A stretch of 64,000 bases of DNA from Fistularia commersonii. Its lineage: Eukaryota; Chordata; Actinopteri; Syngnathiformes; Fistulariidae. Shown one piece after another: positions 10,868 to 62,924 of the stretch. Each line of letters begins with the position of its first letter. Position 1 is the stretch's first letter. The stretch lies in the NCBI GenBank assembly GCA_037954325.1, contig JBBMNZ010000034.1, forward strand, positions 8,945,501-9,009,500, read 5' to 3'. A program made the position numbers and the translations under genes. The notes below the pieces were generated by a model that saw only the letters and a program-made list of their open reading frames with translations, had not been told where the DNA came from and did no database searches.

Positions 10868-12292
10868 TCAGTCAGCGGAGTCTTCAGCTGTCCGTGACCC
10901 TTGAAGTTTCAGCGGCGAGTAATAATCCGAGGGAACGTCAAAAAACAACTCGTCATCGAAACACGAATCATCCGGCGGTGATGCGAAGTACGGCAGTTTC
11001 AAGACGAAGCCCGTGAGGACGCCTCCCAGCGCCGACGCTCCGATTGTGGAGAAGACAGCTGCAACCTGAAAGAGCGCCTGTTCCCGTGCCGTCCGCCCCA
11101 GTCCTGCCTGCAAACCGGGGATCAACATCTGCAGCTCAAGCAGCTTTGGGTCTCCTTCGACGGGCGCTCTGTGGGTGAATATCTCATACAAACCGGGACC
11201 ATACGCTTCCTCATCAGCCATCAGAATTGCATAAATCCCCGCTGCAACTGATATGAGTCCCGTCAGACCGTGCAGGTTGTGTATTCCGCACTGATCCTGG
11301 ATCCTGAAACGTTTTGCCAAAACGGGGCTCAGGTACTTATAACCCAGCATGCATGCGGTGCAGCCCGCCATTCCCAGAATATACGCGGCGGCGGGTGATA
11401 TCATCATGTCCACGGACGCCCCCACGGTCACACCTCCGGCCAGGGTCACGTTCTGCACGTCGGCCATGCTGAGCTTTCCGTTTTTGTTCAGCATTGCAGA
11501 GAGAGCGAAGGCTGTGAGCGTGGAGGCGCTGAGGCCGATGAAGGTGTGGAGGACGGCCCTGTGCTGGTCGTCTCCTTTCAAGGTTAACGCCGAGTTGAAG
11601 GAGGGCCAGAAAACCCACAGGAACAACGTCCCCATCACGGACAGCAAGTCGGACGGGTAGCTGGTGGTCTCCTTTGCGTGGCCGTCACTCAGGGAAGGCC
11701 TGTACAACACAAAAGTGACGCCCAAGCCGAAATAACAGGCAAACAGATGAATCAAAATGGAACCGCCCGCATCGTTTATCTTAAGATACTTCAGGACGGC
11801 CCATTCTGTCACCGCAAACACCGGCACCTCCAGGAGAGCCATGACCAGCAGCTGCAATGGACTGGTCTTCCCGAGCACGGCGCCGAAGGATATGAGCACC
11901 ACAGCGCAGGCAAACTCCGCGTTTATCAGGTTGATTACGCCGAGTTGGATTTTACCGTCATGCGTGAATTGGAAGTACCCCTGCACAAGAACGGCCCACT
12001 GGATGGAAAAAGTAGCCAAGAGGAAGTTAATAACCATCCCGCCGAAACCGTAGAATCTCAAAAACGCCAAAAGGCACCCGAAGCCGATGAATATCATGAT
12101 CTGTATGTCCGTGAAAAAAGGGTAATCCTTGTACATGGCATTGTCCATGGGGTTAGTCCGGTTTGTCTGATATTTGGAATCGGCGTGTCGATCGTAGGTG
12201 ACAAAAGCAGCGTAGAGGCCAACCATGATCACCTCTACGACAAAAACAAACACGGGTAACCTCACCCGCAGGTTGGTCGGGCTCGTCTTCAT
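10868..12292 (-). CDS. Rh-family ammonium/ammonia channel, Rhcg-like, single exon
   Basis: One uninterrupted frame of 474 codons starts at MKTSPTNLRVRLP (12292) and stops with TGA at 10870-10868. The longer upstream extension of the frame is not Rh-like, so this ATG is chosen. The protein belongs to the Amt/Mep/Rh family: about 12 membrane segments carrying NH3/NH4+ across plasma membranes, in fish mainly gill and kidney. Seen in order: a membrane segment after a short cytoplasmic N terminus; an N-glycosylation sequon NRT in the first extracellular loop; FIGFGCLLAFLRFYGF; the first pore histidine in ILIHLFACYFGL; NVTLAGGVTVGA; the second pore histidine in CGIHNLHGLTG; FGLGVTFVLYR; and a cytoplasmic tail ending EDSAD. 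Length matches RHCG (about 480 aa). Vertebrate RHCG normally has about 11 exons, so this copy is probably an old retrogene. It may be fish Rhcg2/rhcgl1, but I cannot fix the paralogue from sequence alone. Confidence 0.93.
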   Translation of the reverse strand: MKTSPTNLRVRLPVFVFVVEVIMVGLYAAFVTYDRHADSKYQTNRTNPMDNAMYKDYPFFTDIQIMIFIGFGCLLAFLRFYGFGGMVINFLLATFSIQWAVLVQGYFQFTHDGKIQLGVINLINAEFACAVVLISFGAVLGKTSPLQLLVMALLEVPVFAVTEWAVLKYLKINDAGGSILIHLFACYFGLGVTFVLYRPSLSDGHAKETTSYPSDLLSVMGTLFLWVFWPSFNSALTLKGDDQHRAVLHTFIGLSASTLTAFALSAMLNKNGKLSMADVQNVTLAGGVTVGASVDMMISPAAAYILGMAGCTACMLGYKYLSPVLAKRFRIQDQCGIHNLHGLTGLISVAAGIYAILMADEEAYGPGLYEIFTHRAPVEGDPKLLELQMLIPGLQAGLGRTAREQALFQVAAVFSTIGASALGGVLTGFVLKLPYFASPPDDSCFDDELFFDVPSDYYSPLKLQGSRTAEDSAD

Positions 12293-12841
12293 CCTCAGAG
12301 CTCTTTTGGTACAAATGGCATGTCGTCTGCAGCTTGTCTGATTATCTGTCTTTAGATAAGACGGGGCATTGTTCAAGTCACCTTTTAGCCATAAAAAAAA
12401 AAAAAACATGCAACTTTTCCCTCGTGAAGAAAATACCACGGCGTGAACTTTGGTCGGTGTAATAACACATTTCACTGGCGTGTTTCATCAGCATTCGGAC
12501 GCGTAACACAAACAGACAACAACCCACAATTGCACCCATAAAGTCAGAATGACATGTCAGAGTTTACGCCTGATATGAACTGTGACAATGCGGAACGCTC
12601 TTAGACAAACATGCAAGATAAGGGTTTTTTTCCAGTTAATTTGTTGAGCAAATAAACCCAAGACTAATTTAGTCGTTCCTTTAATTATAAGGTGAGATCA
12701 ATTTCAGCTGGCGGTTCACTATCATCGTGTTTGCACACATATTAAACTCCTTGGGGAAGAGGAAAGATATGCCTCTGTCATTGACATTCATATTAGGCCT
12801 CCACTATACTTCTTTTTAATGCTGGAAAACATGACTCTTCA
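12293..12841. other. Upstream region of the Rh gene
   Basis: This should contain the 5' UTR and promoter of the minus-strand Rh gene. I see no clear TATA box, repeat or other coding sequence. Confidence 0.3.
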
Positions 12842-12855
12842 ATGATGATAATAGT

Positions 12856-12913
<58 letters not shown>

Positions 12914-13078
12914 GCAACGACAACAACAACAACAACACTAATAATAATTATGATGATGATAACAACAACAACAACAACAACAATAATAATAATGACGATG
13001 ATGATGATGATGATGATGATAATAATGATAATAATAACAATGATATAATAATAATAATAATGATGATGATGATAATAA

Positions 13079-13111
<33 letters not shown>

Positions 13112-13299
13112 TAATAATAATAATAATGATGATGATGATAATAATACTAATAATAATACTACTACTACTACTACTACTAAGAATAATAATAATGATGATG
13201 ATGATAATAATAATAATAATAATAATTATGATAATCCAACGTCCACATAACAATATGTGGACGTGTGAATTATTAATGATAATAAGCCACAACATCAGC

Positions 13300-13332
<33 letters not shown>

Positions 13333-13352
13333 AATAATTATAATAAATAATA
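12842..13352. repeat. Mosaic trinucleotide microsatellite, about 510 bp
   Basis: Runs of AAT, ATG, ACA and ACT repeat units alternate in blocks, broken only by a short unique stretch at 13232-13285. All long reading frames here are low-complexity poly-Ile/Ser/Thr/Leu translations of the repeat and are not genes. Confidence 0.95.
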
Positions 13353-13359
13353 ATAACAA

Positions 13360-13790
13360 CAGCAATAATACACACATTCATGTATTCCTCCAATCTTTTT
13401 CTGCACTGTTGGGACATGGAAGGCTGGAACCCTTGGAGCTGAGTGACTCGTGTGAAGTCAGACAGATAAGATGGATCAATAGCATTGATTATTATATGGG
13501 TGAGAAGCAACACCTCAGGGTCTGCTCTCCTCCAGCCAGGAAGCCGGCGGAGATAGGCCGGCACCGGCAACATATTGACCTCCTCCGGTCTGAAACAGGC
13601 TCTGGACGGCTTGCAGGCCTCGGACACTCGTCTTAGGCGACCAGTATCACCAATGCGTGGATGAAGATCTCTACATCCTTGAAAGGGAGACAGTTGTGAT
13701 CTTAAGATCTTAGCTCCAGATGATTCCTCAAGCTCTCCTACATGGACTAACATTACATGCAAGGATATTGCAGGCAAAGTCTGCAGGACA
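13360..13790 (-). other. Unrecognised protein-like open frame next to the microsatellite
   Basis: The minus strand is open for about 140 normal-composition residues before running into the microsatellite (motifs such as RPEEVNMLPVPAYLRR and HPRIGDTGRLRR). It resembles a degenerate fragment of a transposon-encoded protein. I do not recognise the family, and there is no splice or start context to support a host gene. Confidence 0.25.
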
Positions 13791-13799
13791 GTGATGTTT

Positions 13800-14145
13800 A
13801 CAAGCAGTAACAATGACCAAAAGACAGGAGGCAGAGCTGGAGGTCACAGAGATGAAGATGCTGAGGTTCTCTTTGAGAGCGACCAGGATGGAGAGGATCA
13901 GGAATGAGTCCATCAGAGGGACGACACATGGTAGATGTTCTGGAGAGAAGGTCAGAGATGGTTGGGTCATGGACAGAGGAGGGAGGGCGAATATATTGGT
14001 AGACGAATGCTGGAATTGGAGCTTTATGGACCATTTATGGATGTAGTGAGAGAGGATATGAAGTTCATTGGTGGGAAAGAGGAGGATGCAGAGAATAGGG
14101 TGAGATGGAGAAAGTTGATTCGCTGTGGCGGCCCCTGAAGGGGGG
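13800..14145 (+). mobile_element. RTE-like LINE fragment, 3' part
   Basis: Near-identical in wording to the end of the larger element at 52617-54423: a [15 protein letters not shown] stretch, then REDMK and NRVRWRKLIRCG. It is interrupted by deletions and stops, so it is a dead 5'-truncated copy. Confidence 0.8.
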
Positions 14146-15374
14146 CTATCTTGGAAGTGTCTTCAACAAACACCAGACACCAATGCTTTTTAAATCTCCC
14201 TAAGAAAAACAGCTGTGCATCCCAAAGACACGACTAGACACCAGCTGGAAACCGTTGTGATGAAACCAATGAGGAATATGAGGACCTCTACATTTTGGGA
14301 AACGCAAACGTACGGCCTGACGCGGGATCGCCACCTTCGGAAGATGGTTTAGCAAACTTTGGAAAAGAAAAACCGTCCCCGTCGAAAGCCCCTCTGACAG
14401 ATTCAGAATCACGTTAAAGTGATTTCCAACTGTGAAGGACCGGTCGGGAAATGAGGTCAGATCTTCAGCAGAGGGGCGACGACCGATCCCCGTGCCTCCG
14501 ACAGAGAGCAGCAGAGACATGCAGCTCGCGTTTGCAAACCCAATCCGTCTTTTTTATTTATTTCCTTCAATAAATGATCAATCGCGCGAGAGCGCCAGGC
14601 CTCGGATGCTTTCCGCGTTGTTCGTTGCAGCTACAGGATTAAAAAAAACAAAACAGAAAAGCGGCGCCGCGCGTTCGACTCCGACGGCGGACACGACGCA
14701 ACATTTCAAAGTTGGATTCAAAGATAAAGGTGCAGGATTCTGGGCTCAATGCAGAGGACAAATATGGCAAATGCTGCGCCGCTGTGAAAGTTTACAAACC
14801 CATCTGTTTAAAAGAGGCATGTTGTGAACTCGCCTGAATAAACGCGCTGCACGGCGCGGGGTTCCCCATATTCTGCCGCATTAAAACCTCTCAACGCTAA
14901 CATGAAATAAACGGACCGGATCGGATTCCTGTCGCGTTCCAAGAAACTCCTCACAGATGTTCTCATCCAAAGCTGCGGAACAGTTTTTTTTGTGTAATTG
15001 CATGCAAGCCTGGAATTACTGGGTTAGAGCTCAGAAAGACATTTTTAATTTTATGTATAAGAAGCCGCTCTACAGAAAGGATGTTCTCCGACCAAGGAGT
15101 AGGAGACGGTGCACGCACGGCCCTGTTCGCTTCAAAAAACAGCACGTGTGATGTTTACTTAAATGAAAAAGACAAATGAAAAGGCGTCCTGGAGCTGGAT
15201 TTCTTGTATTACAAAGTCAAAATTTATTACATGTTTTCGTCTGACATATAAAACCATCTCTGGAAACCATCCCTCCTATTGTATATGACATCGGACAGAC
15301 AGAAAGCTACATTTCAATAAACACTCACACACTACATGTGTTATCTCTTAGTCCAAAACAAACACATTACGGCC

Positions 15375-15418
<44 letters not shown>

Positions 15419-17119
15419 AAGATTGTTGTTATTGTATTTCAGTGCTATTCCCATCACCTCTAGGGGGAAGAGTTTTCAGATTCTATATTTTCCTTATTTT
15501 CCCAGAAGAAAAATACAAAGTGCCTGCAAAAACCCGACAGAAAAGCTCATCACACACACACACACACACACACACGCTTGATGATAAAAGTTACCCATAT
15601 GTCTGCCAACACGCTACTCCACTCTCGTTGTGAACCAAAGCACACAGAGAACTATTTAGATTTGTAAATACATGTGTTTTGCGGTATACAGCCGATGTTC
15701 CGGATCAAATACGTTGTCAAAACGAAGTCAAATCAAAGCTTGTTGAGAATATTTACAAAAAAAAAAGAGCAGTCGGCGGTCTCTGAGGAGGGGGTGAGCT
15801 AACGTTGCTGCCGCAGCGAGATCGGCAGGCGTCCGCATTTCATCGGAAGCAGGAGATACCATTGGAAGTCTTACATATTTCTGAAAGCTAATGAAGATGT
15901 GAATATTAAACTCAGTCTATATACATATATATTCGTACTAAAACCTCTGTCTTGATCTACCGCGGCGGCGTGTCTGCCGCTGACACGTTATCATCTAAAA
16001 CACACCTTTCAGGGTTATTTACACCTGCATTTAGAGCAGAACATCAACATTTGACATTTAAATCAGCAATGAGTGTAACAGCACACATATCTGTCCTAAA
16101 GTTATGAGGAAACTAGATGTATTTAAAAAGGTTAAATATAAATAAATGTGTTTGTACTAAAAACTACTGACCCGCGTTGTACTCACATGCAAACAAACGC
16201 ACGTGTAGATAAATAGACTTTCACAGAAGTTTTGCTTTCACAGTGTGTTTTTCAGACGCTCGATTCGACTTGTGTTCAAATACTCGATATGCTTGCATAT
16301 GATTATGGATGTGTTTGAAAATGCTGAAAAAAGGCAGATTATAATCAAAAACAGAGTAATGTATAAATGATGTACGATGCAGCCTCGCATCTGCGTCAAG
16401 TCAGATTTTTGCTTTGCACAGTTGCTTGGTGAATCCGGTCTCGTGCCGTGTTGAGACGCTTCGCCATTGGACCGTCTTCTTTTTCATCGCTAACTTTGAC
16501 GCTAGAATGACGCCGGTGTACAAATAGTATGACAGATGAAAAGCAGCTGATGCAAAATAGGAAGTCGTGTCGTCGGGATTGAATCGTGAGTTCATCGTTT
16601 ATATCGACGGCCTTTGCTTCTGGTGTTATTTAGATCTCTTGATCTAAAAATCAGTGCAAAGATAACATATAACATCCGTTGATGTTATTAGTCCGTTTAG
16701 GGAAAGTCATCGACGCCAGTGTCGTAGCCACTTCTTCATGACACAACGTTGAAAATAATGCCCTCTTCTCTTGCAGCTTCCAAAAATAGTATTTATGACA
16801 AAAAAAAAAAACATACCGACAAATAAGTTGGACAGAGACGGAACGTGAGCGGATGATTAAATACATAAATAACATTGAGACGATATATAATAGACAATAT
16901 ACGGACAAAACGTTCTTGGTTTTTCGAAATCACCAGGACTGAAGGCAAAAGGAGAGACTATTTCTGAACAGATGATGAGGAGGAAACAAAATCGAACTAA
17001 ATTGATGGGATGTAGCAGGTAGCATAAGCAGCGCAGGCAGATCTTCACCAGAAGACCTCACCTGGATGTTTATGGAGAGGGAGAGGGCAGTCCCTTTGCA
17101 GCCGGTGGAAAAATTCCTT
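14146..17119. other. Probable slc12a5 3' UTR and intergenic DNA
   Basis: Downstream of the slc12a5 stop (17163) on the minus strand. It includes CA repeats at about 15380-15413 and 15550-15574 and a minus-strand AATAAA-type hexamer near 15225 that could end a roughly 1.9-kb 3' UTR. A 106-codon open minus frame at 14200-14520 matches nothing I recognise. Confidence 0.35.
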
Positions 17120-17120
17120 C

Positions 17121-17156
<36 letters not shown>
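17121..17156. repeat. AAT trinucleotide microsatellite in the slc12a5 3' UTR
   Basis: About ten AAT units followed by an A run, ending 7 bp from the slc12a5 stop codon. On the sense strand the 3' UTR therefore begins with a T run and ATT repeats. Confidence 0.9.
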
Positions 17157-17158
<2 letters not shown>

Positions 17159-17162
17159 CCCT

Positions 17163-57426
<40,264 letters not shown>

Positions 57427-58080
57427 CTTCTCTCCTCCTCAGGCTCGTGGACGCTGAGCTTTTGCTGCCCGGCGGGAAAAAGATCCCTGGCTTCTGCTGC
57501 CGATTTGCAGGAAAACGCAACGCGGTCCCCCGTCCCGTCCCGTGCGGGGCTCGTGCGGGGCTCGTGCGGGGCTCGTGCGGGGCTCGTGCGGGGCTCGTGC
57601 GGGGCTCGTGCGGGGTCCCCGTCAGGTTCGCGGGACGGAGGCTGGGAAAGGCTGGCGGGGGTCGACGGGGCGGGTCGATGATGGCGCACGGTGTCCCAAA
57701 CATGCACTCTCCCGCCTCCTGTGCGCCGCTCACCCCCAAGTCACTTTAAGCCCGATGACTACATTCATCATGTATTCAGAAGGTATTATCCCTCCCTCCC
57801 TCCCTCGCTCGCTCGCTCCCTCGCTCTCCCTCGCTCGCTCTCACGCACCATCATCCATCTCATCAGGAGGATGGAGCGGGATTGAGAGACGGACGGGACG
57901 GGACGGGACGCACGGAAGATGACAAAGTAGTGCCTCCTGAGATTTCGCATCTCCTCCGATGTTCTTTTCAGATGAAAACAAGATTGCGTTTCATTACTAC
58001 ACGTTCATCCTCCCTTTTATTATTGTTCCCCCACCCAGACTCTCCTTTATGCTCGGCCCATTATCCGTGGGAAGGGCCGC
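57427..58080 (-). promoter_or_regulatory. slc12a5: Presumed slc12a5 5' UTR and core promoter region
   Basis: This is the GC- and CpG-rich stretch directly upstream of the initiator ATG at 57426. It contains an 11-bp minisatellite (57541-57615), a TCCC/TCGC run (57790-57840) and a GACGG repeat (57890-57910). No TATA box or confident start site is visible. Confidence 0.4.
57541..57615. repeat. 11-bp GC-rich minisatellite, about 7 perfect copies
   Basis: Unit CGTGCGGGGCT repeated without interruption, 115-190 bp upstream of the slc12a5 start codon. The long reading frames across it are translations of the repeat. Confidence 0.95.
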
Positions 58081-59618
58081 AGGCTGCACTTATAACTTAA
58101 AATGACTGTTACCGCACACACACACTGGCTGTGTGTGTGTGTGTGTTTGGAGGGGGGGGGTGTACTGGTAGTTTCCAACTTTAATACTTGCTTATAATCT
58201 TAATCCAACCAAATACAGACAAGATGAGGGGATTCTGATGGGAGAGCCTTCGTTTTATTTCACCGCAGAGAAATACATCTTTTACTCGGATGCACGTCAA
58301 CGTCGCAATATATATAATTTTTTTGTTTTGTTTTGTTTTTAACCACAGATGAGCGCCCTGGACCACCAGGAGGCTGCAAGTCAATAAATTACAATTCGAA
58401 GCAATCGATGGGGTGACCCTGACGTGCGGTGACATTAGATGTCAGATGGGAAATATCTGAAACAAGATTGCTTTGGGGGAGAATGGAAGAAAATAGAAAA
58501 AAAAAAACAAAATATTGATCATCATTGATGAGGAAAAAGCATCCGGGTGGCCGTAAAAGACCAAATTTCAAGCCGGTGGATTATACATGCCTGTATGGTG
58601 CGCTTCTCATCACGTACTGAAGGTCAGAGATCGGCACTAATCCACACCACCTGCCTAGTGATGAAGAAAGCATTGCCAAAAACCACACAGGCATTTAATG
58701 GATGAAATAATAAAAAAAAAGAAAAAAAGAAAAGCTTTCCCTCACCAAACCATTAGTATCCGATGTTACATCACAGCGAAGCGTGCAGACCTTTTTCTGC
58801 CGTCAGATGATCTCCCGCTTTTGGCAGATGGTCAGAAAGACCTCGTCCCGTTTGACCTTGCCGATACATGCGTAATAATATAACATCGAACTGGCGAGGG
58901 AAAGAAAACCCTGGAGTTAAAGCTTGCAAATTTGCAAAGATGGTGATCGAAGGCGTGAAATAAAATGAAACAAAACAGAGGTTTTCTTTCCTCAATTGCA
59001 GCCATTTGTTAAGAAGTCGTGTCCTCGCATCTTTAATAACAACCAGAATTGCACAGAATGCTTAAAATTATTGCTTTATTGCTAAAAATGTGCAGAAGGA
59101 TGATATGCATTTCAAAGTTGGGATACAAGTGCATTTATTCATTCATTCATTAATTCATTAATTCATTCCTTCTAGTGTTTATCCTGCATCTGGATCAGAA
59201 TCAGAATCAAAATAGAAGTCTATGTAAAACTAACAAATTGTGAATAGAAAAAATGAACGGTAAAGATCGAAATAAATAACATTAAAGTTAACGATATGTA
59301 AAAATATATAAAAATATATGTAACATGTATACATATACATTACATGTGATAAAAGTATGTCCGGACCGCGTCATACAGGCATAAACTCACCTTTTATTAT
59401 GTTAAAACACAAGTTTAGATGCAATTTTTTTTAAGTTTTCTGGAGATTTTTGACCTTTTTACGAAAAAGTCTTATGTAATTGCCCGCAAGGCGATCTGCA
59501 TGTGTGTGTGTATGTGTGTGTGTATGCTAGCTATCTAGCTATCCAAGCTATTTTAGGTTATTTATGTATTCACATATTTATCTTTTTATTTATTCAATCT
59601 TTTTTATTTTATCTTAGT

Positions 59619-59727
<109 letters not shown>

Positions 59728-59779
59728 GAGAATTCTGATATTAAAATAAATTTCAGTATTTTCCTGGTTGCTACCTATT

Positions 59780-60237
59780 TGCGAAGACAGGAGGCAGAGC
59801 TGGAGGTGGCAGAGATGAAGATGTTGAGCTTCTCTTTGGGAGCAACCAGGATGGAGAAGATCAGGAACAAGTCCATCAGAGGGACGACACATGGTAGATG
59901 TTTTGGAGAGAAGGTCAGAGATGGTTGGGTCATGGACAGAGGAGGGAGAGGGAAGATATTGGTAGACGGATGCTGGAATTGGAGGTCTAGAGGAAGACCA
60001 ACGAGAAGATGGATGGACGTCGTGAGAGAGGAGATGAAGGTCGTTGGTGTGAGAGAGGAGGAGACAATAATAACGATAATAAAGACCTCCATTACTTTCT
60101 CTGCATTGAGGAAGAGCTGAGAGGAGATTTATGGATGGAGTGAAGGAGGACAGGAGGTCAGCTGGCGATGCAGAGGAGCAGATGGAAGCAGATGATTGGC
60201 CGTTGGTTAGGATAAGCCCAAAGGAAAAGAAGAAGAC
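59780..60237 (+). mobile_element. RTE-like LINE fragment, 3' part
   Basis: Encodes, with interruptions, [20 protein letters not shown], then [19 protein letters not shown] and the 3' region; same family as 52617-54423, 5'-truncated. Confidence 0.8.
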
Positions 60238-60305
60238 TGTCCATCCATCCATCCATCCATCCATCCATCCATCCATCCATCCATCCATCCATCCATCCAT
60301 CCATC
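60238..60305. repeat. ATCC tetranucleotide microsatellite
   Basis: About 16 ATCC units at the end of the LINE fragment. Confidence 0.95.
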
Positions 60306-60329
60306 TTCCTCCGCTTATCTGAAACCGGG

Positions 60330-60560
60330 TTTCGGGAGCAGCAGAGGCCCAGACCTCCCTCACATGGTCCAACTCTTCTGGGGGGACCCCAAGGCGTTCC
60401 CAGGCCAGCCTGGAGACCTGTCTCTCCAGCGTGTCCTGGTCTTCACCTTGCTCTCCTCCCAGATGGACTAGAACATCTCCATCCAGGCCATCTGACTCCT
60501 CTCTGTGCGGAGGAGCAGCGACTCTACGCCTCCTGGACGGCCAAACAAAGAAAAGCTCTC
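60330..60560 (-). mobile_element. Fish LINE fragment
   Basis: CAGAGGCCCAGACCTCCCTC, GGGACCCCAAGGCGTTCCCA and GGAGACCTGTCTCTCCAGCG are landmarks of a common teleost non-LTR element read on the minus strand (Rex1/L2-like; class not certain). Confidence 0.6.
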
Positions 60561-61064
60561 CAGCACAGTGAGCGCAAATAAATTAGATATATCATATTTT
60601 TTTTCTGTGTCATTTTACTATGTAACTGTGAGTGACAAGTGTCCAGCCAATCGTACGATGCGATGCAATCACGGCACTGATAGTACATAACAGTACATAA
60701 CAATAACAACTGTGGTGGCGTTAAGTGGCTAATGCTAACATGCTAACCCCTTGTCATGGCAAAACGAGAGAGGGAAAGGGGGGAAAATGTGGTTCTTTTA
60801 AGTCGAAACGGCTGCCGGCGTCCGTGCAAATAGAAGAACAAGTCGAGATTTTTTTTCTTTTTCGAGTGAGAAAGGTCTGCTCTGCAAAACATGCAGCAAA
60901 GCTAAAGTAGCGAGCTAGTTTTCTGACGGAAGCTATGATCCCAGATGTGATACAGGTGTGTAGCCGCAGCGTGCACATCTAATGCTGCTCACGTTGGTCC
61001 TTAATGTGCTCAGGGAGGTTGTCTGGATGCACAGATATGAAAAATTAGAGGGAATATTGATCAT

Positions 61065-61270
61065 AGGTGAGGGTGGAAACGGTGATCGACCGATAGATCG
61101 AGAGCTTCGCCTTCTGGTTCAGCTCCGTCTTACAGATCCGCCCGTCCATCTCCCGCTCCATCCTTCCCTCGTGAACAACAGCCCGAGATACTTGAACCCC
61201 TCCACGGATTTGGAGGCGCTGATCCTCCCCGAACCGATGAAGCCAACAGAACCACATCATCTGTAAATAC
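61065..61270 (-). mobile_element. Second fragment of the same fish LINE
   Basis: GATCGAGAGCTTCGCCTTCT, CCATCTCCCGCTCCATC and CCGAGATACTTGAACCCCTC belong to the same element type as 60330-60560. The two pieces are separated by about 500 bp of unrelated DNA, and coding is broken. Confidence 0.6.
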
Positions 61271-61333
61271 CAACATCCGACCGGCAACATTGAAGAATAC
61301 TGGTTGTTGCCTGTTGATGAGGACGTCTTATTT

Positions 61334-61967
61334 CAGGGGTCGGCAACCCGCGGCTCTCTCACCTTTACACTGCGGCTCCGAGTGGCTTGGGGAAATAAAT
61401 TATAAATATTTAATTAAAGTGTATTTCATTTGTGTTAGTTTCTTTTTTTAACTTTTGGTTCTAAGTTGGAAGATTATTGTGATCTTGAAATATTAAATAA
61501 AATGATATTTATTTTTTTTCGCCGCTCAAAATTAACGTCACGCTCGCGGAAGCCGGTAAAGTCCCGATTCGCAGATGCTGTGCGCAGAAGTTCAGGCGCA
61601 GAAGTCCCATAAACCTGGTAAAATAAATATTTATGAAGATATTTTGCAAATATTTATTTTTTATTGTTTACTGACACAGTGATTTTTTTTCCCGATTTAT
61701 TTTTAAAATTCAGGTCAAGGCTCCGCTACACGCTCTGAAAGCCCAAAGCTCGAAATGAGTTCATTACATAAATAAAATGTAATTTTCTCCGTAACACTTT
61801 GCGAATTTCAGAAGCAACACACTACACACTTGTTTATACAAAGTGTAAAGATAATAAAAAGCAATATATACAGTGGTACCTTTATTTTAGACGTCAAAAA
61901 GTAATTGCGGCTCCCAGTGTTTTCTTTTCCCAATGGCTCTTTGGGTGTTAAAGGTTGCCGACCTCTG
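61334..61967. mobile_element. hAT-type MITE, GGGGTCGGCAACC family, copy 3 (reverse orientation)
   Basis: Termini CAGGGGTCGGCAACCC and (inverted) CAGAGGTCGGCAACCT. Flanks TCTTATTT and TCTTAGAA agree at 5 of 8. The interior matches copy 1 in reverse. Confidence 0.82.
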
Positions 61968-62924
61968 TCTTAGAAGAAGAAGAAATACCTCTATTATCAC
62001 ATTTAGCAGAACATCAGTGCATTCAACCCATCATGGAGGAACCATGAGCAGAAGGCAGCTAAAGGAACACCAGGGGAGCGGTGAGGGGTTCAGGCGAGGT
62101 TCGGTTCCAAGGACGACCGCTCGAACCTTCTGCTCCACTGCCGCCCGTCGAAGGGGCAAAATATCAGGAACCCTCAATTATCCAGTCTTAAAGCCATAAT
62201 AATGATAATATTAACCCTGTCTGATAGCAGCTCACAACTATTATCTCCAGAATGGTGGCGGATCTTGGGACGGAGCTGCCGTAGCGGATCACGTTAGCTT
62301 GCACAATTGTACGTAACAAGTGTCCGGTGGGTTTTACACGGCTCATTACGTGCGTGTATCCTCACCTCGCTGTTCGCCGCCGCTGTCAGCGAAAGTGGGC
62401 TGCTGGCTGCTCTTGGATTGGCAGAGAGCCTGAGATCCTGCTTGCATCTGGGCCAAGCGGCTTTAGCTTAGCAGGGGCGCCTCACCCGCCCCTCCTCGTC
62501 CCCCGCCTGCCGTGCACGTGGCCGGGGACGCCACCCTTCGCACATCCTGCTACACCTGTGCGGGGTTTTTGTTGAAAATAATAATAAAAAAAAAAAAAAA
62601 AAAGCCAAGAAACGTGAAAGTGGAGGCCTCGGGCGGAGATGTTTCCTCCCGAGAGCGCTAACATGCTCACGCGCACACGGATTCTCGCAGACAAACTGGA
62701 ATGAACTTTCGGACGCCATAATCCTGCAGATTAAGGCCACGGAGCGTTGGTGTGAAATCCACTTTTTTTTTCCTGATCAAATGCGAGGTCCCGCTCTGCC
62801 GCTCTTCGATCTGGATCGGGCAAACGTCCCTTTTCAACGTTTCGCCGCTAAGCATCGCTTTTCTTATACTGATTGTATTAATTCAGTGCATTTTTTTTTT
62901 GTTACATGCAATGCCATGAAAAGA

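Noticed and set aside
11678..12259. 193-codon plus-strand open frame
   Set aside because: Antisense of the Rh gene; the minus strand encodes a complete recognised membrane protein with conserved pore motifs.
12948..13331. Long Ile/Ser/Leu-rich open frames
   Set aside because: Translations of a trinucleotide microsatellite.
57541..57615. CRISPR-like regular repeats
   Set aside because: Units are contiguous with no spacers, and the genome is eukaryotic.
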